Below the pieces are notes generated by a model. That model was not told the DNA's origin, searched no databases, and saw only the letters and a list, made by a program, of their open reading frames with translations. Below, one piece after another: positions 33,819 through 44,323 of a stretch of DNA of 64,000 bases. The stretch is from positions 451,592 through 515,591 of the forward strand of contig FJOG01000018.1 in the NCBI GenBank assembly GCA_900073065.1. The letters run 5' to 3'. Within the stretch, counting starts at the first letter, position 1, and each line of letters begins with the position of its first letter. The DNA comes from Phialocephala subalpina. Taxonomy: Eukaryota; Ascomycota; Leotiomycetes; Helotiales; Mollisiaceae. The position numbers and the translations under genes were made by a program.

Positions 33819-34810
33819 ATGCCTCGAGTATCCATAGCAGGCGGCACCTCCCCTCGGCCGATCGATCATCCTCGCCATCCTCAAAGCGTGCCCAGAACTA
33901 GACAGGAAGTGGACACCCATAATCCTCTCACGCTCGAACAAACTTCCGAACTGGGCCGCAAACCTCGATTCAAAGCCTGAGATCAGGGTCGTGGACAACA
34001 CCTCCCCATCCTCTCCTCACGCGCTGACAGGAGTGCAAACCGTAATCTCCGTCCTCCTCGCCAAAGATGGTACCCAAGCTTCATGCCAAATAGCTTTACA
34101 CCACCAGCGATTGAGGCGGGATGCAAAAAATTCATCCCCAGCGACCGGGCATGTGGCCCCCTTGGTGTCGCGAAGGTCGATTACTCGCCATGTCGAAACT
34201 GCACGTCTGGACCGCCAGCCAACAACATGAGCACTAAATTGAATGGGCTCGCTTTAATGTCAGGTTGCTTATGAACTACCTCGGAATCGGCTGCGGGCGT
34301 GAGGGAGAAGAAGGAGCATGCGCGGGTGTGGATAGGGAGGGTGGTATGCCCGATGGCTCTAGGTCATTTTTGGCGTCGATGAAAAACGGCATTGCAGAGA
34401 TGCCGGGGAACGACGATGGGAGGATTACGAGGGTGACGATCACGAAAATCAAGAATGTTGGGGAGTTTGTTGCATGAGAGTTGGAGCTGGAGAGGTGGGA
34501 GAGGGATATGGATATTATCGGGGAGACGATTGAACTTAATCGATTAGTTGAGTTTGCTGAACAGGTGACAGGGAGGAGATTTGAGGCTCGGAGGTTGAGG
34601 AGAAGGGAGTTAGAGGAGTTGAGGGATTTGGAGGGGGGAGGGATATGTTGAAGAGGGTGTGGGTGCATTTGAAGTCGGTGATTGCTGATGATGAGGTTGG
34701 AGGGGGTGGTTAATGAGTTGTGTCCTGGAGTTAGAGCGGTGGGTGTTGAGCAGTACTTGGCGAGGTATTGGGCGAAGTACCAAGACGGAAGTCTGCACTT
34801 GGCGGCATGA
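33819..34810 (+). pseudogene. NmrA-like / isoflavone-reductase-type oxidoreductase pseudogene
   Basis: Pieces of one protein lie in order in all three frames. First comes MPRVSIAGGTS (Rossmann glycine motif), then after a shift near 33855 LGRSIILAILKACPELDRKW and GVQTVISVLLAKDG. After a shift near 34100 comes AIEAGCKKFIPSDRACGP, where the family has FIPSDW. After a shift near 34180 comes MSKLHVWTASQQHEH, ended by a TAA, then IEWARFNVRLLMNYLG. The frame then holds to NVGEFVA, a TGA near 34475, and ELERWERDMDIIGETIELNR. At least three frameshifts and two stops rule out a working gene unless the assembly is poor here. Intact relatives are NAD(P)-binding reductases or redox sensors of about 300 residues. 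Confidence 0.82.
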
Positions 34811-36475
34811 AAGATGTTTCGGGTGCGGATCGTAGTTAAAAGCTGTAAAGCGTCCAAGAAAATGAGAGACTTTCAAGCTGCACAATTACACAAACTGTTC
34901 ATAGATTTGGCAGCTTGGCAAGGCTAGGGGATTTCTCCCCTTCCCGTAGACGACCACTGAGCCGCCGAAGTGGATGGATGACAGACGTATGCTGGCCCAA
35001 GGCCCCAACAACTACGCGTGGATCGGGATCCGAGATGAAATGCTCGAGAGCTGAATCCGGATGTGTGCCGTAATATGAGATAGGAGCCTCGATTGGATGA
35101 TGTGCTCGATGTTGTGACTGAAATTTTTGCCTGCACCCCGCAAACGCATCATTCTTGGCAGCCATATCTGAATCAGAAAAGAAACGTTTTCATAACACAA
35201 TAACGCCATAACAAATCCTGAAACGTAGTGTGCTATGAGAGATACGCCCCCTAAGAGGATGGCTTTCAGTTTGTCAAAATGTTCGAGATAGCGTCAAACA
35301 TTCTAACCAAACGATACAAACAAAAAAAAGCCACAGAATTGTAATGTTGAAGAAGAACAGCCTTTTAACCTTAGGCCTTACGACGGGGATTTTCGGAAGT
35401 ACTTGCAGATGATACAACGCCTCCCCCACAATCCACTAAATCCAGGGTCCCGAAGAAACCCAGACCGGAGCCAAGGCCAGCGCAGTCTCAAAAAAGATCG
35501 CCTGGGCCCCGATGCACTCCACAGCTCCGTGGATGACACAAGATGAACAGGAGACTGCCGACCGGGGAAGTTACAAACATCGTCCGGCCTTTTGGGTATC
35601 GAGACATGGGAAATTGACTTCTTTCGCTGGGAATGGCATGCTCGGATCCATGTATTCGAAGATTTGATCAGATTCGCAAGAAATGAAAAATCTTGTGTGA
35701 CGGTGAGGCCATGTGTGGAATAACGTGATTGCACCATAAGACCGTAGAGCACGCAAGAGGTTGGGCACCTCGCGGTGTCAAGTAAAAGCGGCAAACAGAG
35801 TTCGAGAGAGCTGGAATTGAATTGAGAGCAATATAATGTCCCAGAACCGAACGTATTTCGCAAAAAAATCTAGAAGTGTATACCGAGGACGTGAGGTCTT
35901 CTTTACCTAACTGCTGCAGAAGAACTGATTTTGCTTGAAGACTTTCCTCGGCTTCTAATGTTCCACAATGCTCCGGACTTAGGGGTGCCGCTTTTTGCAA
36001 AAGAGCACGCAATAATCGCAGCCTGGGCCCTGAGGCCGACATTGCGATAGCACGCCACCGATATCAAAGAAACTCTCTTGGATGCGATCCAGAGCTGATT
36101 CAAAACTGTCAGCTCCTCATAATTGATTCTTCACCCAAAGAACCTCTTCGAAATATCTATCACAAGCCTATACAATAATTGCCGCAGCTTGCTTTGCTTT
36201 GGGCAGGAGAATTGGGCGGCTCACCGCCACGATTCCAGATTCGCAGATTCATTCTTCAATCGCATCGCGACCTTTGTCGTCTACCAAAGCACGCAATTCC
36301 GCGCATAGTCACCTCAACTTCGAGCCTTGTGAACCCCTACCGGCTTGCAATTCTGACCAGCATTCAATGCACTGGCAAATAACCGAACGCCAGTCTGTGA
36401 GGGAGCTTTGAAGACGGCCCGGGAGACAATTCGTCGCGCCTTACCGACCGATTCCTTTATCCTGGACAAGTCGCC
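34811..36475. other. Intergenic, with possible gene debris on the minus strand
   Basis: No intact gene is visible. On the minus strand, frames at about 36040-35760 (SVLGHYIALNSIPALSNSVC) and 35770-35571 (VPNLLRALRSYGAITLFHTW) look protein-like. They would join through a one-base shift near 35765. I do not recognise the product. Confidence 0.35.
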
Positions 36476-38682
36476 ATGTCCTCGACTCACACCGACTCGA
36501 TGCCCTTGCGTCAGTCTGTTGAAATACCGAGTGATTACCCTGGGCGAGGTGATTTGAAACGGTGGAATAATCATGCCATGTCAACCCAAATGCCGTCAGA
36601 TATGGAAGGGACCGAAAGAATAGTTGAGGAAGGCGAGCCTCCTTCTCACAACAACTGCGATGAAGAACACGGATCCGCGGACCAAACGATAGCCCTCTCT
36701 TCGAACAGCAAGATGGCGGGACAGAGCGTCACTCCCTTCCTTGCGAAGCACATTCCTCAACAGTATAATCCCATTGGCAATCGGCCTCTGGCAACTGGAC
36801 CTTCACAAAAGGATCCAAACACGAAGTACTGTTATCGACACCGACCGGACTCGAAATGTAGGAGGACGGCAGACGAACCAACGATGGAAAATCTACAGAG
36901 GGTATGTTTGCAAGGGTGGCAGATGAGGCTCATAAGCTGACATGAATACAGGAACTGGAGGTCTTATCGCAAGCAGATCAACAAGGAATTTCCCACGTCT
37001 GGTCACTCTTCTCTGCCGCTCCCGCCAAACACAGAAACCTCATGCTACAAGGCATCCTGACACAATGCTGTTTCCCACAACTATCATATCTCTCTGCCGC
37101 AGTTCGCGACCTCATCCGAATTGACTTCCTCACAGCCCTCCCCTCCGAGATATCCTTCAAGATTCTATGCTACTTGGACACAACCTCTCTCTGCAAGGCA
37201 GCACAAGTTAGCCAGAAGTGGAGGATATTGGCCGACGATGATGTTGTATGGCATAAGATGTGTGAGCAACACATCGATCGCAAGTGTATAAAGTGCGGAT
37301 GGGGATTACCACTACTCGAGCGGAAACGACTACGAGACTGGAAGCGACAACAGCAACTGCGTGCAACAGGTCGTGGTCTGAATGAATGGTCTCCAAACTT
37401 GACACCGTTACCGGATGATATTCCCAGTGGGTCGGACAAGGCTTTATGCACGACTGGCTCCAAAAGAGATGCAGCTGCATTCAGATCTGATGGATTACTG
37501 ATCACTTCTCCTGAAGCCAGCAAGAGACAGCGTACTAACCCAGAAGATTCATACTTTGTTGATAAACCCAAGTTCCGACCATGGAAGGATGTCTACAAGG
37601 ATCGATTCAAGGTTGGCACGAATTGGAAGTATGGACGAGCGAAGATAAAAACTTTCAGGGGGCACTCGAATGGTGTCATGTGTCTCCAGTTTGACGACAA
37701 TATGCTCGCCACCGGTTCTTACGACGCTACCATTAAGATCTGGGATGTTGATACTCAGGAATGCGTTCGTACATTGCGAGGACATACCCAAGGCATTCGG
37801 GCACTACAGTTCGACGACACCAAGCTCATCAGTGGAAGTCTTGACAAAACCATCAAGATCTGGAACTGGCGCACAGGAGAATGTCTGTCGACTTACTCAG
37901 GCCACCACAATGGAGTTATCGGCCTTCATTTTGATGGAAACCTCCTGGCATCAGGGTCCTCGGACAAGTCCATCCGAGTCTGGAACTTCGAAGATAAATC
38001 GGTCTACTCCCTCAAAGGCCACACCGACTGGGTCAATTCCGTGAAACTCGACATTCCATCACGAACCCTCTTCTCCGCCTCCGACGATTGCACAATCCGT
38101 CTGTGGGATCTCGAAACGAAGCGAACGATCCGTACTTTTGAAGGACACGTCGGACAAGTCCAACAGATCATTCTCCTACCAGCTGAATACGAACCGGCGG
38201 ACTTCGAACCCGAAGATGATGATGGCGCGAGTAGCATAGCCAGTTCCAGCGATCTCAACGCCCCGATCTCGTCACAGAGTAAGCCCGCATCGCTAACCTT
38301 CGCTCACTGGCCTTCCACACGCCCTCAACCTCCTCGCTACTTTGTCACTGGTGGTCTCGATTCCACCATCCGTCTCTGGGACGTCAGCACAGGTCGTTGT
38401 CTGAAAACTTTCTTCGGCCACGTAGAAGGAATCTGGGCTATTGCTGGAGATACCTTACGCATCGTCTCTGGGTCCGAGGATCATATGATCAAAGTGTGGG
38501 ACGCGAGGACGGGCAAGTACGAGAAGACTTTCTATGGCCCGACTGGTCCGGTCACCTGTATTGGGTTGAGCGATAGTGGGATGGCTGCTGGAAGTGAAGA
38601 TTGTGATGTGAGGCTTTACAGCTTCAAGTGTGATGATGGTGCACAAAGTCAGAGCAGTGAGGGTGCCGTGGCTGCTACTTGA
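36476..38682 (+). CDS. sconB: Sulfur controller: F-box/WD40 protein of the Met30/SconB type
   Basis: There are two exons, 36476-36901 and 36952-38682, giving 718 residues. The first 200 residues are variable. The F-box lies at about 205-250 ([16 protein letters not shown], then [19 protein letters not shown]), followed by [20 protein letters not shown], a Met30/SconB trait. Seven WD40 repeats fill about 375-705. Repeats 1-4 and 6 are textbook ([20 protein letters not shown] to IKIWDV). Repeat 5 has a long acidic/serine insert, and repeat 7 is degenerate ([12 protein letters not shown]). The protein is the substrate receptor of an SCF ubiquitin ligase. It destabilises the sulfur regulator (Met4/MetR/CYS3 class) when sulfur is plentiful, giving sulfur metabolite repression. 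It acts in nucleus and cytosol. All landmarks are intact, and the identification is strong. Confidence 0.95.
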
Positions 38683-39531
38683 GAGGGGAGATTTGCTTGC
38701 ATTTCTGCGTTCATTTGAAAAAATTTCGATTCGATTCCCGCAGGAACACATTGGCGATAACTTGATAGATACCTTTGCTTTACTCTTCTTGCTGTTATTT
38801 AAGCGACAGATTGGGATCTTGGTCTAGGTCTGGATGGCGAACGGAGTTTAAATACATCACTACTAGGAGGCTTAATTGCTAGGAAATTGGGATGGCATGG
38901 CGCGGGATCTGGAAATTTGGAGCTGGGAAAAGCCAGTGTTAGCTTTAGAGATTGAGAATGATAGGCTCAGGCTTTCTTGGATTCTTAATGCTGTGGTTCA
39001 GTGTGAAGTTGTTGTGAATATCGCGAGATTAGAAAACAACATACCAGCCATCTCCGCACAACTCAAGAAGAAGAAGAAGATGGTAGGTGTTGAGGGACAA
39101 TGGTGGGCACTCGACACAGTGCTCTTCCCCACTTGGTCTCCTTGGGCTTGCCGAACCCTGTGGCGAGCATGGTGCGCATCATTTCATTTCTTCACACAAC
39201 CTCATCAAAAAGTCTCTCATCTCGATATCTCCTAGCATCCTCGCTTTACTTCTCATATAAGGCCGCATTGAGAGCCTCACTTCCAGCATAAATCATCATG
39301 CAAGCGCGGGTGATGTTGGACCTGCAGGGAAAGTCTGAGCTGATTGGCTGCCCTCGGTGAGGGCAGGATTCTTCAGCCACCTTTGCCCTTCCAGCCTCAG
39401 GATCGCGAACCCTGGAGGTTTTCTGCTCAAACGTCCATTTCCTTTCCACCTAAAAGTTTTGCTCGCTTTCGCGCTTCTATGTTTGATTTTTAACACCCTT
39501 CATTCTCTTTTAGTCATGCCGAGATAACTGC
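38683..39531. other. Intergenic, no gene recognised
   Basis: This is the 3' flank of sconB and the leader of the next gene. A short AAG-rich tract lies at about 39064-39080. No RNA gene was seen. Confidence 0.55.
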
Positions 39532-42500
39532 ATGCCTGACCTTGAGCGGTGTCAATGGCGAAAGATGGAGCCTATTGCTTACGACGGCCAATTGCATTTG
39601 TCAAATGAAGCCAATGACTGGAAGGACCCTTTCGACGCGTTCATCGATTTCAGCGCATATGTGACTCACAGCAAGTCCGGTGGTCAGAATAGAAGCCTAA
39701 ATGTGTCAGCGTCCTCAGGTCTCAGTTTGTTACCCTGCAATTCCTATATGCCCCCAAGCTTCAGTCTTACGATTGACGACTACGAACATGAGGCTAACAT
39801 ATCCATAGCTGCTTCAACGTCTACCTGTCTTCGAGGCTTCAAGGACAATGACGGCTTTGACTTGATATGTTTCTGCACCCAATGTCAAGATTCATTCTTA
39901 GCTCAAGAGATTCACAACGATGGTTCAGGATCGAAGTCAATCGACATCATATCCAGTCTCCAATCCTCACCTGACTCCATTGGAGAAGTTACGACCGACA
40001 TTAGTGTTAGCCCTCCTTCCAGCTGTTCATCTCCGTCGTCACGAGGATCCTCAAAGAGGCAGCGTCACGGCAGCAAAAGCTCGGGCATCAGCAAACCCTC
40101 TACCAATGTCTCGAAGCCTCGTCCCGAAGTGCTCATCGATCAACTGGAGGTAGCCCTTCATGGAGACGAGAACACGTCTGCAGAGTTCAAGTTCAAAACA
40201 TCGGTCCTGTTCAATGAACTGAAGAAACTCATCGAGGCCGAGTCCTCAAGTCAACGATTGAGTGCTGTCGTTGATACCCGCCCAGCCGAAGTCCCCGTCC
40301 TCACTCCGTCTTGTCACCGCAGGAGAGGTTTGCCAAAACGAAAGGTTAGTAAGAATCAGTCTTCGGAGAAGATCTTTCAGTGCACATGGCCTGCTTGTCA
40401 GTATGCATCAAGTTCGGCCATGGACTGGAAACGGCACGAGGAGACACATTGGCCACAGAAACGCTATATGTGTCTGGAGTGTGCGGCAACCCCGGAGCTA
40501 GATCTTTCACAATGCCCCTACTGTCTCTATGCATACCCTTCTCGAATACAGGAAGCTCTTAACAATCACTTATTGCAATGCGAGTCTGCCAAACGAAACG
40601 GCCGGACTTTCGCACGAAAGGATAAATTGAGCGAGCATCTCCAAAAGGACCACGCAAGTCTACCAGGCTTAGCCATGTCTCGAGCAGCGACTTGGACATT
40701 TGAGATTGATAGCGGCTGGACGCGAAACTGTGGGTTCTGTGGCATCCTTCTCGACACCTGGGATGAAAGAGCAAGGCATCTTGTTGAATATCACTTCAAG
40801 CAAGGCGCTGATTTGAGGAGTTGGCAACCCGTCTTCCCGAATGCGTTGAAACACTCGACTGGGCTTGGTCTTGATACGAAGAACTTTGATGTAGAGTTTT
40901 GCCAACCACTTCCAGCTCAAGATCCCTACTTATCAACTGAGCTACAGGCTCAATTTGCTGGTTGGAGGTATAATAGAGCCGATCCAGTACCCACTGTCGG
41001 TATTCCTCCTCTGCAACAGCCTCCGCAAGACGTATCTGGATTCTCATTTGGACCAGCCGGATCTAGCACGTCCAGAAAAGCAACGAAAGATTCCTACATC
41101 TTATCTTCTCGAACCCCACCTTATCAGCGAAAGGCAGCAACTAAGGTGCAGAAGGATTCTGAGGGCTTCGGCGTCCCGGCTCCGATGAATGACCCCATTT
41201 CCCAAGCGCTGGCTGAAATCCAGCACCGCAGATCCGCATCTCTCAAGTCTGATATGTCGAACCAAATGAGGCGTTTCTTAGTCGAACAAGGCTATGATCA
41301 AGACGCGTCCGCAGTAGAGAAATCGACACAGTTTAGTGGCAGCTTTCTACTGCAGGATGTTTATCTTGCGGACGTCGCCAAAAAAGGAAAGAAGAAGCAA
41401 ACACTTCATACGGCGGTAGGTTCTCACAGGAATACGCCAGTGCCGTCTGTCATGACATTGCCGGCAATGCACGATCAAGTCCTAGCAGATGGAGGCGACT
41501 ATTGGGGAGAATCTTCTCGGCTGCCACAGGAGCAGTATCCGCTTTCGATTTCTGACTCATTCGGAATTCACAACGAATTCCATGAAACTTCAGCCTTGGA
41601 GAAAACTGAGACTAAACAGGCATTGCCAACAACCAAAACACTGGAGGATCCCCATATTCGACGTTTACTGAGCGAGTTGGGTTGGGGCCATGCGGCGGAA
41701 GCCCAGCAAGCTGAGTGGATTGCCAGAATGGGACATCATCCCTACTTCTCCCGTCGACGAGACCTACTCAACGAGGGATATAGCGAGACTATAGTCGATA
41801 TGTCAGAAGAGATACGCGGACTTCGTCAAATGATGCTCGATGACCAGTGGGGCGAGGAATATTCTTCAAAGCCCTGGCAACGGTTCTCTTCTGCTGAAGC
41901 GGAGCGGTTGAAGCAGACACTTTTGGAGGAAGAGTACCAGGCTCCACGGCCCTCTCCGGTGGTAGATGTCAAGAACCGAAAAATATTCTCATCCAAAAAA
42001 GGATCAGCCCTAATACCGCCTCCTCCGACTGAGAGCCGAACTCAGGTTAGATTTTCTGGAAAACGAACGCTTGACGGAAGCCCAGTTGAGGTCACTCAGC
42101 AGCACAGCATTCCACAGAGGGAATGGGCTCTTCATTTTCTTCCTCCAGGCTTAGCGCCGAGTAAATCTCTGCCTACAACCCCCGAGGAGGAAGCCGAACT
42201 AGAGACATTAAAAGGCAGGCCAGGTGAACATCCCTACTGGCCGCGGCGACGCCAACTGATCTATGAGCTGAAAGGTCTCGACACCAAAGAGCGAATCGAG
42301 GAGATCGTCGATCAGATACAAGAAATACGTGATCTTCGCCGAATGGAAGACGAAGGAGATTGGGGAGAGGAGTATTCTGCAAGGTCACGAGCTTATTTCT
42401 CGGCAGAGGACTTGGAACGATTGAAACAAACACTCAAGGAGACAAGGCGCAAGAACTTCGTTCTTGCTACGCAACGAGCAGCATTCATAGTGGATAAGAT

Positions 42501-43653
42501 GCCGCAGCATGAAGACCAGGATCAACAGCGACGAATGACCATGCAAGCATACAGAGCACAGAATTCCCAATTTGGAGGAAATCGGGACCCAGAGCGTATA
42601 TACCGTGACCGGAAACCTCCCCGCAATCTGTCACTCAGAACTTGGTTACAGAAACGAGTTTCCCAAGGTGGTACCCAGTCAAGGCTTAGCTCCAGGACTC
42701 CATCGAGTTCAATGGGTGAAGAGAAAGAGAGTACGGAAGCTGAAGGCGAGTCCGTTGAGAAGGAGAAACCCCATTTCCTCGGACAATCTGCATCATCCCG
42801 AAAACGAAAATCTCGCTCAAAGCAAGCCACTGAAGCCACAAGGACGTCGCTGCGACCAGAAGCGCAAGAAAATGCCAGCGCTGTTGAAGCAGAAGTTGCG
42901 ACAGAGGTAACCCCCATAACTGTCAACATTTTATCTGGGCTACCGAGCTCTCCCAATTTACCTAGATGGAGTGCTGAGGGTGATTTTACGATGGATGAGG
43001 ATACGGCTAGGATATTAGGGGAAACTGATGAAAGCTCCCAATCAATACTGCGCTGGGTTCCGAACGCTGTTTGTCATGGCAGAAATGACAATGAGGCTAA
43101 CAATAGCCCGCGTCACACTATAGCGGCCTCAAAGGAAAATCTCGAATGGCAAGAACGAGTCACGATGCTGAAAGAAGCAATGGCAGCTCAACAATCTTCT
43201 TCTCAGCCAAGAAATGACCTAGGCCTTGCGCGCATGAGTTATAAGTCGTATGCAGATGAATGTGCTGCTGTTCGACCGAAGTCTTCTCTCAAAACATGGG
43301 TTCAGAAACTCAGTCTTCCGTTCCGTAATATTGGAAACAAGTCTAATAAGGATCTGGAAAGAGGCTTGCTTGACCAGAAGAAGGACGCCTTTGCAGACTT
43401 GCAGAAGGCAAGGAAAGCACGACGAAAATCTCAAGCGGAAGAAGAAGAGCGACTAACCTCTGCGTTTTCTGCAATGGCAAGGATGTCTATCGCCGAAGCT
43501 TCTTCCAGTGTCGCAACAAAGATTGCAAACGGAACAGTGGGCAAAAGAAGTCGATTACCTCCTTCGACGCTTTCTTCCCCACAGCTTTTGCCTCCTATTC
43601 TTTCAGTTCCGGCTATTGAGTGGGAAGAGCGTCCGAGATATTATGTTGGATAG
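39532..43653 (+). CDS. Intronless C2H2-finger protein with a duplicated HPY...WGEEYS module
   Basis: This single exon encodes 1373 residues. Residues 1-270 are low-complexity. Residues 281-430 hold three finger-like elements: CTWPACQYASSSAMDWKRH, the pair MCLEC/CPYCL with an H-x4-C, and CGFCGILLDTWDERARHL. Residues about 733-803 and 897-974 are two copies of an unnamed, charged, helical module (HPY-x-x-RRR, EEIRxLR, WGEEYS, FSxAExERLKQTL). Shorter paired segments (SLRTWLQKR at about 1030 and SLKTWVQKL at about 1250) suggest a second duplication. The C-terminus has a basic coiled-coil-like helix (KKDAFADLQKARKARRKSQAEEEERL). No signal peptide or membrane helix is present. It is probably nuclear; its role is unknown. 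The finger block matches the first block of the mosaic gene at 25 kb in order and spacing. A 4.1-kb intronless frame is unusual here, where most genes are split. Confidence 0.82.
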   Translation: MPDLERCQWRKMEPIAYDGQLHLSNEANDWKDPFDAFIDFSAYVTHSKSGGQNRSLNVSASSGLSLLPCNSYMPPSFSLTIDDYEHEANISIAASTSTCLRGFKDNDGFDLICFCTQCQDSFLAQEIHNDGSGSKSIDIISSLQSSPDSIGEVTTDISVSPPSSCSSPSSRGSSKRQRHGSKSSGISKPSTNVSKPRPEVLIDQLEVALHGDENTSAEFKFKTSVLFNELKKLIEAESSSQRLSAVVDTRPAEVPVLTPSCHRRRGLPKRKVSKNQSSEKIFQCTWPACQYASSSAMDWKRHEETHWPQKRYMCLECAATPELDLSQCPYCLYAYPSRIQEALNNHLLQCESAKRNGRTFARKDKLSEHLQKDHASLPGLAMSRAATWTFEIDSGWTRNCGFCGILLDTWDERARHLVEYHFKQGADLRSWQPVFPNALKHSTGLGLDTKNFDVEFCQPLPAQDPYLSTELQAQFAGWRYNRADPVPTVGIPPLQQPPQDVSGFSFGPAGSSTSRKATKDSYILSSRTPPYQRKAATKVQKDSEGFGVPAPMNDPISQALAEIQHRRSASLKSDMSNQMRRFLVEQGYDQDASAVEKSTQFSGSFLLQDVYLADVAKKGKKKQTLHTAVGSHRNTPVPSVMTLPAMHDQVLADGGDYWGESSRLPQEQYPLSISDSFGIHNEFHETSALEKTETKQALPTTKTLEDPHIRRLLSELGWGHAAEAQQAEWIARMGHHPYFSRRRDLLNEGYSETIVDMSEEIRGLRQMMLDDQWGEEYSSKPWQRFSSAEAERLKQTLLEEEYQAPRPSPVVDVKNRKIFSSKKGSALIPPPPTESRTQVRFSGKRTLDGSPVEVTQQHSIPQREWALHFLPPGLAPSKSLPTTPEEEAELETLKGRPGEHPYWPRRRQLIYELKGLDTKERIEEIVDQIQEIRDLRRMEDEGDWGEEYSARSRAYFSAEDLERLKQTLKETRRKNFVLATQRAAFIVDKMPQHEDQDQQRRMTMQAYRAQNSQFGGNRDPERIYRDRKPPRNLSLRTWLQKRVSQGGTQSRLSSRTPSSSMGEEKESTEAEGESVEKEKPHFLGQSASSRKRKSRSKQATEATRTSLRPEAQENASAVEAEVATEVTPITVNILSGLPSSPNLPRWSAEGDFTMDEDTARILGETDESSQSILRWVPNAVCHGRNDNEANNSPRHTIAASKENLEWQERVTMLKEAMAAQQSSSQPRNDLGLARMSYKSYADECAAVRPKSSLKTWVQKLSLPFRNIGNKSNKDLERGLLDQKKDAFADLQKARKARRKSQAEEEERLTSAFSAMARMSIAEASSSVATKIANGTVGKRSRLPPSTLSSPQLLPPILSVPAIEWEERPRYYVG
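41728..41940 (+). repeat. Duplicated module, copy 1
   Basis: It runs from MGHHPYFSRRRDLLNEG through MSEEIRGLRQMMLDDQWGEE to ERLKQTLLEEEYQ, 71 codons. It matches copy 2 at most charged and aromatic positions. Confidence 0.75.
42220..42453 (+). repeat. Duplicated module, copy 2
   Basis: It runs from PGEHPYWPRRRQLIYEL through IQEIRDLRRMEDEGDWGEE to ERLKQTLKETRRK, 78 codons. It has a short insertion (KGLDTKERIE) relative to copy 1. Confidence 0.75.
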
Positions 43654-44323
43654 ATTGGACATCTCATCCTGGAGCCATAATGTTTGGAAATCATGGGTGT
43701 ATTTGATGATGTTGTTTGAGAAGCGGTCCGCCAATTGTTGATGTAGATTTGAGAGCGCAAGACTACGGTGGTAAGCTTGCCCTTGCTCCATCAGATCAGA
43801 CCTTCATCTGATATGCTTTATAGCTTAGGGAGGAAAGTTTTCTCTAACACGTTTATCTTCTTGCAGTGCGGTTTTTTTCGATCCACATGAATTTGGGTCC
43901 CAATAATACCTCTCACCAGAACTCATTTTGTACGCCTAGGACAGGAGACATGAGGAGGAGACCTGGGATTCAAAGAGTCACAAAACAGTCAAATCTGGCT
44001 CCAGAACAGATGAGTGAGGAAACAGCAATACTAGCAGAAGAGAATCAGCGTATATGCTCGATCGAATTCACACATCAAACAATCACTTAACAGAAAGAAG
44101 GTCTTAGTTTATGTACCAATGAATTCATTTACTATCCCAGATCTACACATACAAAGACTGAAAACCCAACTCCATACAATACCGGGATCAGTCACAAGCC
44201 ATGCCGTCAGTCAATTTCTCAATAATATCATGTCTCGTCTTAATCTCATGCAAGCATTCTCCATCCCAGTACAAAAATCAAACGACCACCAGCGTATCCA
44301 CACCATCTACCACCGTCACTCCA
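43654..44323. other. Intergenic between convergent genes
   Basis: This 670-bp spacer lies between two 3' ends. No gene was seen. Confidence 0.6.
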
